Shown one piece after another: positions 43,601 to 54,500 of a stretch of 64,000 nucleotides of DNA. Source of the DNA: Gonocerus acuteangulatus (Eukaryota; Arthropoda; Insecta; Hemiptera; Coreidae); the NCBI GenBank assembly GCA_946811695.1, contig OX328123.1, positions 46,785,253 through 46,849,252 of the forward strand. The letters run 5' to 3'. The translations under genes and the position numbers were made by a program. Position 1 is the stretch's first letter; every line of letters starts with the position of its first letter. The notes beneath the pieces are model-generated. The model did no database searches and was not told where the DNA came from. It was given only the letters and a program-made list of their open reading frames with translations.

Positions 43601-46600
43601 CGTAGTCGAAGTTATCATACCTGCAGATATCCATGACCCTCTGTCCCTTGCCGGAGGAGAGGATGACGACGAAGCGTATGCTGCATCATTCAACACTTCA
43701 AATCCTCATACTCCGAGGAAGGTCAAGAAGAAAAACAGAAAAAGAAGATCAAAGGGAGGCTCCAAAGATGAACCAGATGGGAAGTAAGTAATAAAACTAT
43801 TATTTATGAAGACTACCTCAGGAGAAAAATTGGAAAATGTGTATTTTTGATGAAATCCATTTACAAACTTTTATTTTTCTTTCTTCTGTAATCTTTTCAA
43901 CACATATTCCTTTATTTGGGTATTTCCTACTGATGTAAAACTCAAACACTGTCAACACAATAAGACTTGGCAGTGTTCAAACACAATAAGACTTGGCTCA
44001 CGGAACTTAACTGAATTAGGATCGAGAGACCACTAATCAAATATTGAACTATATGTCATTCTGGATTAAAACTGGCTCCCTGGCCTTTGCTGTTAGTTCT
44101 TTAAATACAAGAATCATTTTATGGTACATGCTCTTAAAATGATTCTTTTATAAAGACATATTTCTATTGAATTTTACTTTAGAATTTTTAGTTTCCTCCA
44201 TTGAAAATACCTACCTGGCTCTAAATCTTGATATTAAATCTCTTTGTACGATCTCCCTCTACTTTCTCAATTATTCCATACTAAAGTGAAAGCAAATTAA
44301 TACTTGTCCAGCTGCCGTTTAATGTTGAGGTCATGGATCTCCTGACTGTGAGGTCATCTATTCCTGACTGTTCAGCCTAGACAGCGCTATAGCTACTCAC
44401 ATTATGTTTTGATCCTATGCTTTTTTGGTTTTGCCAAAACAAGACTAGTCACATATTCAATTGTTACATATGTATAGTAATTATCCCCCTTTTATGTTGA
44501 ATTAGGGCAGCTACCTGTTCCCCAAGTCAAGACAAAAGCCCAGGTACTTCCCCTAACACGAAACAATCAACTCCTTCGAAACCCTTATTGTTAAGGTTTT
44601 TGAGCGCACCAGAGTATACGTAAGTGATTTTATATATTTGTTTTCTTATCTAGCTTAACTTAACGCCTTATGTGCTTGCTATTATTAGTTTTTATTTTTT
44701 AATTATTATTTCAATTTTTTTTCACAGACATGATGAGACAAAGGAGGAGGACGATTCTGCACATGAAGTTGACACAAGTGCTGAAGCCAGTTTAAGTGAA
44801 GACTTGAACATATCCAAAGAGGAACAGAAAGAAGAGGAAAAAGAAAAAGAGATTATAGAAAATGAAAAGGAAAAGAAACCAGAAAAGGAAAAAGAAAAGG
44901 AGAAAAAACAAGAAAAAGAGAAAGATTTTAGACGTCCCAAACTAAACCTCGACAAGAAGGATAAAAAGCTTGGTGTTCAAGATATGAAGGATCGAATTGT
45001 CAGTCCAGTAATACCTCAGCCAGGTGCTTGGCCTGGATCTGGGAGGTTTCGTAAGCAGGGCCCACGCAGGCCTAACCAACCAACACCCAAGTTCAAGGAT
45101 AGCGGACGGAAATTTCAGTATGGGAATTACAATAGGTAATTTTGCATTTTTATTTTTAAACACATGCTGCAGTATTATTTAATCTAAAACTAAGACAAAT
45201 TTAATAACACCTGACTGTTAGTTACGTGATACGTGATCTGGAAAATCTGTCCTCTTGAATGGTCTGTTGCCATTTAAGCAGTCACAGCACTAACTAAGCA
45301 GGCCCTGAGCAATCTATACCATCACGATTATTTATTTATTTCAATTATAATGTTTATTTATATGTAATGGAGATTTCATATCAGAACCTTGGAAGAGTAA
45401 GGGGGAATCAGAAAAATCGACTTTTTTTATTTATTTTATTTTCTGATCCAGAAAGATGTAGGTAACACGAGGTTTTGCCTTGTTTCTCTGGTTCGCCTTT
45501 AGTTCTCTCACAGTTTCAAGTTATAGTGAATAGCAGCATCATCATGAAAAATTCAGTGTCCTATTTCAAGGGTGAATCTCGGGTCTGAAACATCCCTCCA
45601 AGCATTCTGTTACCCTTAAATCACTCGCAAAAATTAATATTAAAACAGTGAATTTCAATTGCATAATTTTTCAATCAGATTTATGAATCAGCATTCCATA
45701 GAGTAAACATTCTCTCTTGCTATCCTGAAGCACTTCTAGACCTTTACCAACATCCGGAATTCCTGATTCGCCCTTACTCTTCCAACGTCCTGATATTTGG
45801 AATGGGTTATCATCTTCTTATAGTTAGGTTGCTCACAATTAAATGTTCTTTACAATTTTCTGTAGTTTATGTGAGTGAGAATAATTACTTTACATTTCTG
45901 AAGTAATCATTTTATAATTTAAAATGTTAGCAGCTTTTATTCAATTGGAATATTACTTAAATTTCGAATCAGAACAAATTTCCCTAAATAATTATATTCC
46001 CCGCACTTTTAGCTGTTTGAAGTTCCGCATAGTTGATAGATGTGATGACCTCTTCCCTACAATTTGTTTCTACGATATTTCGATACTGTTTTATATTATA
46101 TGTCTGTTTGGAGTCTTTTGACCCAATATAGGTACCCTTTCTATATTACATTACAGTCTCAAAGTAACTGGACTTGGTCCATTGATAGAGAGTCTAAATT
46201 TATCCTGTTTCATTTAAGTATTAATGCTAAAATTAAGCCTACTCTTGTTTGTTTGCTAAATTAAATTTATCATGAAAATTAGATAGTTAGCCCTCAAGGT
46301 GGTAAGCAAAGATGGAATAGTTGGGATTCGGCTAAAAAAAACCTCAATACGTTTTTTTTTTACAAAAATCGTATTGAGGTTTTTTTTAGCCGAATCCCAA
46401 CTATTCCATCTTGGTTTAAATTAAATTTATAAAATTTAATTAATACAATTTTATTTTGTGATTCCAGGTACTATGGGTATCGAAATCCTGGTCATGAGAG
46501 CGACCCAAGACTTAAAGTGTTTGCAAATTTGCAACATCTATTTATAGGAAAAGATGTACTTGATGTAGGATGTAACACAGGTATGTAATGTGGATTGTAA

Positions 46601-49600
46601 AAGTATAGGGGCATTAAGAACGATTAGCAATAAAATAAAATATTATAACTTACAAAATAATTACTGCTGTTTACAATATTAAATAGTGACTTATTATCAA
46701 TAATATGAGCCGCTTATTTTGAAAGTGGCCTAACTCCATTTATCTTCAAATCGAGATATTGAAAGTTTTGCGTTTCAGTGAATTTAAAAATATACGAGTA
46801 AGATACTAATGAGTCATACTCCTTAAGCGTATCTAAGGATGTTAAATTTAAATGTCCTGTTAAAATAGTGGCAATTATTAACTAAATAACGTGTGTTTTC
46901 TTATCAAGAATGGAGTTGGGCCACTTTCAAAATTAACAGCCAGATTCATTATAAAATTTGAAGTCCATTCAACATAATTTAAGATGTTTCAAATTGAAAA
47001 AAAAACAACACGGTATTTGTTTTACATATCTTGAAAACAAACGCATTTATGCGATTCAAAACATTTTTTAATTACTGAACATAGACAAAAACAAATATAA
47101 ATTGAATGTGCGTGTGAATGTGATTTGAAGAAATCATGATGTTCTAGTGGTATGTATCGTATTAGGTCAATTATGTCCTTAAATATTGCTGTTGTAACTT
47201 GTCTAATATTTTTATACAATGTTGTCAATACAATATTTTCGAACCTTCTTGGTCTACCCCGACGTGGTAATAAATTCAGGACTTTAAAATTTTCATTTTC
47301 ATTCATTGATGTCTTATAGAAAATTGTATATGGTTCATTTCTGACAAAACGCATCCAACATATTCTTAACCAGTTTAATGATTCTCCATCAGAATTCTTT
47401 ACACTTTTAAAAATTGCGTCTTCTAATAATTTTGTTGATACAAAGTCTTCCTGTCTCATTTCATTTACAATAAAATTATTCGGTGCTAATAGCCAAATAG
47501 TTGATGCGCCGTTAAAAACGAAAAAAAAAAATAAAAATAAAATTATTACCCTTCCGACACTTTTTAATTATCTTGGGGAACGAACAGTAAATTTTTTTTT
47601 TTTAATGCCATTTCTACCACGCCAAAATCTCCATCATTTGGTAAAAACGAATGTCCTGATATTAAAAATTTATGATCTATAATTTCTACATCATTATCCA
47701 AAGCTTGGAGAATTTTCAACTACATTAAAGCTACTTTAATGTTTCTATTTTGTCCGGTGCACATGTCACTGTAAGCTATGATGTGTTTTTCACTTCTTAA
47801 ATTTTGAAGATGCATGAAACAACTTCTTGGGCACCTTTGGATGCAATAGTTTCATCCCAACTAACGCAATTGCCCCAAAAATGAGGTTAACTTGTAAATA
47901 TTAATTAATTGAAATTACCTTCATCCCTGCTTTCCGACATTATCAATAGTAAATATCTTGATGTATACTATAAATGGAATTGGGCCACTTTCAAACTACA
48001 TGACTCAGTCATTTAATTAATTCTGAAAACTTATGTGTACCAAATTTATCGTATTTGTTCTGAATATAAGCAACCTGAAATGCTTCACAGATAAATAACA
48101 TGAAGTTGTACATGTAACCATGGTAAACGGCAAAAAATTGAAAAATGGAGTTAGGTCACTTTCAAAATAAACGGCTCATATATTGATACAAAGACATGAC
48201 TCATGATAAAATAAAATGAAATGAAAATATTTATATCTGCAAACCAGATTCTAGATTTACTATTAAAATGTTGATGCACTAAAATGCCATTACAATATAT
48301 GGACGCCTTTAAACGGAAAGGAGGGAGTTAGCTCAGTGAGCACTGGACTAATATCCTGGAGGACCTGAATTCAAATCCCGAGCAAGCATTAAAGAATTTT
48401 AACTTCAGGTTTCTTCGTTCCTGGGTTTGATTCAGTCTCCCTGACTGTCCCTAGGCCAACCCAGGCTTTATTTAATTTATTAATGAGTAGCTGCTGTGCA
48501 TCTATGGTGATGAGCCCTAAAATTGGTATAGAATTAACTAAAAATATTGTTACCTGTTCTATTTTTTTGCCTTATGAATTAACAACGATTATATTTTTTG
48601 TCATTTGAAGGTGTTGTGAGCGTTGCTGTTGCTAGAGACCTTGGTGCAAGATCTGTTGTTGGGATTGACATTGATAAGAACCTGGTTGAGGCTGCCAGGC
48701 AGAGGTTACGGAGATCTTCAAGAGAATTCCCATCTTCAATGCCGCTTGTCTATGGAACTCTTGATGTCCCTGGTGTTCAGGAAGCTAACACGTTCCCACA
48801 TAATCTTACCTTCATACAGGTATTCATATTATATATAATTAAATATTGATAATTTTATTAAACTGTCACATTATGTTACTTTTTCAGTAGCAGTTGAACT
48901 TTTTTTTTTAAATAATCATTTCAGTGGATTTTGTCACTTCTGCCTTCCTTCCTTCCTTCTCCTGAAGGCTATTGTTCTGGAATGTCTAGGTTTTCTTGGA
49001 AGTTTCTTCTTTTGAGGTTTCAGTTTTGTCTAGTAAGAGGGGCTTGCGATTGCGAGGGCTGCTTCTACATTTATCTATGGTCTTCTGTATTTGGTTGTCT
49101 CCACTTCCAGGATAAACAGTTTCTAGATCATTGGTAGGGCATAGCCATCCTCTAGGTTTATGTTCTCTGCTGCCCTTGTCTTCGTAAAACACCAGCATTG
49201 TCTTCGTAAAACACCTTGTTTATCTTGTTGCTAGCCTGTTCAGTCAGAATAGATGTACATTCTAAAAGTCATGAATGCCTCAGAAGATAGATTCACCAAG
49301 GAGGTTGCAGGAAAAGTGATAAAGAGGAAGGTAGGTTGGTACAATGACCTATGTGTACCAAAGCCGGCTACCAACTGCAGAATTTTTTCTCAACCCCACC
49401 AGAGGAAATAAAGGCAGTAGTCAAATGCATAATAAGTAACATTGAGTCGCTTCCCATAGCAGAACTGCGGGCGACAGTGCGACATTGTCTCAGAAAGACG
49501 ACCAGGGCTGCAGAATGATCAGCCTGACCGACCGGTTGCTTTTTAAATAGTGGCTACAGAAAAAGCCAATAAAATTATTTTTTGCAGAAAGATTTTCTGT

Positions 49601-51564
49601 AGAATGTAAAAAAAAAAAACCTATTTTCTGCAGAAAAATTCTCCATTCCACGAACTATAACCAACGCCACAAACGTCATGTATTATGTAAACGAAAGAAA
49701 GCTGCTCTGCTAAGTCGATATTCAGTGTATCGATCGTGAGAAACTGCGCATTCCATAGAACCGAATTACCAAAGCGATACAATATTATAACAAAAGTAGG
49801 CTTATTCAAACTCGATACAATTGTTAGTGTTGTAGACTCTAAATAATGAAAGATGCAATTTTTGTTTTTTATAGAATTATTATTATTATTATTACATGCT
49901 TTAAATATTAAGTTACTATTGTATTATTAATTGACTGTTTTCACCAAATTTTCTTAAGAGTTTTTGGTTAGTATTTTGGACTCTTAAGTAACTTAAAGAT
50001 AATATTATTGTTGTTTATTGAATTATTCTTACTCTATCATGTTTGAAACGTTAAACTATTGTATTATTAAATTTACTTCAATTATATTTCAAGCACTTAT
50101 TTATTTCCAATTATTCTTCCGGTTAGTATGAACCGTGACCGAGATTATCCCGCTCACGGTTCATATTGCACACAACTTCATATTACACGCATGAAGCTGC
50201 AGAAAATTGTTGGGTTTTTCAAACTCCATTGGAGAAGGATGAAAAAGGTTCTGCATTGAGGGAGTCGCTTGAACAGAACCTACTTAATAGACTGACTACC
50301 ACACAGTTCCACACCTCCTATAAAACTCTGAAATTCGAATGTAAGCAGCTGTCTTATTATCAACGATACAAACAGCCTTCAAATGATAAGGTAATATGAA
50401 ACAGCCCAAAGATGTCATCCATTTCTTAGCTGTTCGTCCAATCCTATCTGAGATAAATGTAAACATCTTCCAGAGGAACAGATTATCTTCTATCAAAGCA
50501 ATAGACTATTTGGACGGCGAGGACTATTTAAAATTATACCAATATGTTAAAGAGGCCATGACTTTTAAGTTATATTATAAAGAGTAATGTTTGTTTTACT
50601 TTATTATTTTATATATATATATATATAAAATCTTAAATTTCTTATATTGCTATTTTTTAGTGTATATAGAATTATGTGATGTCACTTAGCTGACGGATTG
50701 TATCCATTCTTATGTAAATTTATTTTAAACATTTCAAGCACCTATTATTTATATCTGTTCATAATAAAATCTACTTTACTACTACTACAGTCAGCATAGA
50801 GGTTTTTATTTGCAATGTGCTGGCATTCAGCCAGGTGTTGGATGATTCATTGTGGTATTTTCTTCACTGCCTGGTCAACACATTGCCACGGATCCTAGCT
50901 AGGAGGTAGTCCCCACTGCCTAGAAGCTGTCAGTCCTTGGTTTGCATAACTGATAGTGGAGTAAGTCCAATGCTCTGAATGTGCATTTTGATTTTATTGC
51001 TCCATCTTCATTCTATTTTGTTATTTAATTTGTCTGATGAGCCAATTAATAGGTGCTTCTCAATATACATAGGTGACCATTTTAGTTTTATCATGAAGAT
51101 TAGATAGTTTGCCGTCGAGGTGATAAGCAAAGATGTAATAGTTGGGATTCGGCTAAAAAAAACCTCAATACGATTTTTGTAAAAAAAAAAAATCTATATT
51201 TAGGACGTTTCGGCTACTCTTTGGTAGCCTTTGTCAGCTAAAATGACAAGAAAAGAAAAAAAAAAAAAAACAGAAATTAATACACAGAAAAAAAGTTTAT
51301 AAGTAAGATAAGTAACAGGTCTATAAATACAATTCAACTTATTATAAAAGAACAATTTGATGTTAAATTATTAGAACAACTAAGGTATTAATAAACGGGT
51401 AAAGTGAACATTAGTGTATATCTTGAAATTAGTTCTAGAAAATCAATAGAAACATAAAAAAAAAAAAAAAAAAACTATTTTATTGAAGTGTATATGTTAC
51501 CGGCAAAGTATATAATCAGGCATTCTATAGAATGCCTAAATCCAGCCAGCAATGTATGAAATAA

Positions 51565-51595
<31 letters not shown>

Positions 51596-54500
51596 CGGCG
51601 CATCTACATCTAGGTCATTAGCGCCGACATCCAGGGTGCAGCGAGGAATTTTACCAGCGAGCCGTGGGATGATAAAATTCCTGCCGGAGGTTGGGAATCG
51701 AACCCACCATCTCCCGCTTATGAATCCAAGGCGCTAGCCATTAGACCACGGGAGACCCCATGAAATAAAGCTTATTTCATACTTTGCCTAGGCATTCTAT
51801 AGAATGCCTACTGTGCTTTAGGCAAAGTATGAAAGACAGGATTTGTAGCTTGTAGGAGTAACTACCGGCGCATAGTGGTCAGAAATACCCAAAAAGCGCT
51901 CAAAACTTGATTTTTTGAAGTATTTTCTCCGAACCCATTCGCCTTAAATATATGTTAAGTACCTTGTGAGAGTGCCATTTCTTGAGTTTTAGGCCCCCAC
52001 CGTTGATTGCAGGACGGTGGTTAATCATTGAAGTACTAGAAACGAAGAAAATTTCCCAAATCCTCATGTACCAAAATCGTTCTTTCAGCTTTACTTTTTC
52101 AGACCGATAAGGTTGACGCATGTTTTTCTTGTTTTAATGGGATTTTCGAAGGGCAAAAAAAAAAATTTTTGTATTTTTCGAATCACCTTCATGGACAGGG
52201 ATTTTGAAAAGGAAAACAAATTACACGCATCAAATTTTTTTTTGTCATATAGCTTTTGCGTCTCTAATTTCAGGCTTAAATATTCCGTGGGCATGTAAAG
52301 AAGGATCCCAGACTGAAATTAGCTCCATAAGTCTGCCTACTTTGGTGCTAGAGGTGAACGAACTTGGTCAATGACTAACAGACAGACTCACGTTATCTCT
52401 ATGAAAACATTGGAATCAAATCCAAGACGCATTTTTTTTTGTTGCAGTACTCAAGTCAGTGTTGACTGGGAAAAATGTCTGAAGTGATCCGAGTGAAAAA
52501 TCGTGTCCTAGTTGAAATATTGTTGAATTCAAACAACAAAAGTGTACTTTTGGTATGCGAGTATTTGACAGATCAATTTCCAATAGCAGATGAGCATATT
52601 TTGTTACTCCTATGGAAATTATCTCAAACTGTTGTGCTGAAATTTAAAAAAAAGTTGGCAGATGTATTTTTTTTTTTTTTAAATTGGTTTTGACCCCCTG
52701 AGCCCAGCCGAGTGCAGTTCAGAGGCGGGGGTGACCACAAAAAAATGTGTTATGTGAGTGACTTATCAATACCTTCATTGTAGTTATAAGACTGGTAAGT
52801 GTGCACAATTTCAGGTTTCTAAATCAACAATATATTGAGTTTGAGCGCTTTTTGGCGTTTTTGACCACTGTGCGGCGGTGCGATTGCGGATTTATATCCA
52901 CGAACATCGCGTCTGATGATGTCTAGAAGAATTAGAAGAATGACTAGGACGACTTTTGGGCATACGTGCTATGCGTTTCCGCTCACTACGCTCGCTCAAG
53001 AAGATATCAAAACCCTAGTCAATCCAACTCGCAGAAATTAATAGAATTCTATTAATTTCTGCGAGTTGGATTGTCTAGGGTTTTGATATCTTCTTGAGCG
53101 TGCGAAGGGAGTGGAAACGTATAGCACGTATGCCCAAAAGCGACAGCTTACGACAGGTCAGCTACGACAGGTGAATCTAAATTTCAATTATACTTCTTCA
53201 TTAATGATTATTGCGCATGCGCATGTTTACAAATACGCTGTTTACGCCGTCTTTTATAATCTCCTAGTTGAGAGCAACCTTTTTTTTTTAACGGATTCGT
53301 GTTTAGTGCATCAAAATACGTTATAGTGCAAACTTTGAAGAAAATATTTTTAATTTTATACAATACCAAATAAGCAATTCTATAGAATACCTAGGCATTG
53401 TATAGAATGCCTAGGCAATGTGTGTAATACGATGTAGAAACTAATACATTCTACACTTTGCCTAAACCACTCAGGCATTCTATAGGATGTCTGGATTATA
53501 TACTTTGCCGATAACATATACAAGTAAATAGGTGCTAATAATAATATTAATTAATTTTAAGAGAAAAATAAGATACTACATACCAATGAAAGTGCCGGGA
53601 GGCAGAGGAAGACCAAAGTTAACTTAAGTAACCATTGTGGAAGTGTCTAAGAAAACTGGGATCTACTAGGGTATATGCAACTGAAAACAAAACAGGTGGT
53701 GGGAGGTCGGTAGGGATAAAAAGCCTTTTATGACAGAAAAGGAAATAAAGGTGTTAATGGAAGGATACCTAAGGGGCATGGGAAAATACTAGGTGGGAGG
53801 TCAGGAGAGTTTGTGAAAAATATTTACGTAAATAGGAGAAATGCCTTGTTTGTCTGTTTTGTAGTTGATATTGTTTTTTTTAGGTTAATGTGTACACATT
53901 CAGAGATCTGTAGTCTTTTTTTGTTTCCTTCGGTAGAAAGAATTTTTGTGTCGAAGTGTGTTTTTGCGTAATGGCGTGTTTAGCAAGTGAAGATTTATCT
54001 ATTTCTTTGTTAGTGATGGTTCGTTTATGTTGTTTAAGACAGGGGTGAATGTCATTTATGGTTTCTCCTATGTATACACCATTACATGAAGGGGTTTGGC
54101 AAGGAACTTGGTAAACACAGCGGGTGTTTTGGTCAAAAGGGATGGGATCTTTAAGTTTGGTGTAGAGGGTTTTGAGTTTGTTAATGGTTTTCAAACGAAA
54201 ATTTAGGGAAGAGTAGGATTTTTTAATCGTCTTTGTAAGTTTTTCAGTCAGTCCAGGTGTAAATGGCAGGGATCGGAACATTTGGGAACTGGGAGTTAGG
54301 GAAGAATTGGGAGAAACAGTGTTGGAAGGTTGGGATTTTACTTTTTTCACAAGGGATTTTATGAGGTTGGGGGGAAATTGGTTGCGTGCCAATATATCTG
54401 AGGCTATATTTATATTTTTATCGTGGAAGGATGCATGGGATAAGGAGAGGACTCGGCGAAGGAGATTTCTGGTCCTCCCTGTATACACTTCAATAAAATA

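Larger units (their letters stand above)
46703..48181 (-). mobile_element. TIR-bounded element carrying a decayed DUF7869-type gene
   Basis: The ends ATATGAGCCGCTTATTTTGA and, at the right, its near-perfect reverse complement (48143-48181; three differences in about 38) form terminal inverted repeats continuing into GTGGCCTAACTCCATTT. Two further copies of the GGAGTTGGGCCACTTTCAAA part occur inside, at 46913 and 47973. The only coding sequence is the decayed minus-strand DUF7869-type gene. No clear target duplication was found. This suggests the gene belongs to a DNA transposon. It is located in MePCE intron 5. Confidence 0.6.
51495..53516. mobile_element. DNA transposon with TATA duplication, nested in the Penelope-like element
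   Basis: Ends TGTTACCGGCAAAGTATATA and reverse complement TATATACTTTGCCGATAACA, flanked by TATA on both sides (51491-51494, 53517-53520). Subterminal GGCATTCTATAGAATGCC palindromes recur at 51518, 51790, 53380 and 53400, and a related form near 53473. It lacks a recognisable transposase. It contains a SINE (51569-51759), another TIR element (51865-52878) and a 188-bp palindrome (52953-53140). Confidence 0.6.

Noticed and set aside
44722..44955. Ser/Phe-rich minus-strand frame
   Set aside because: Antisense shadow of the Lys-Glu-rich MePCE exon 4.
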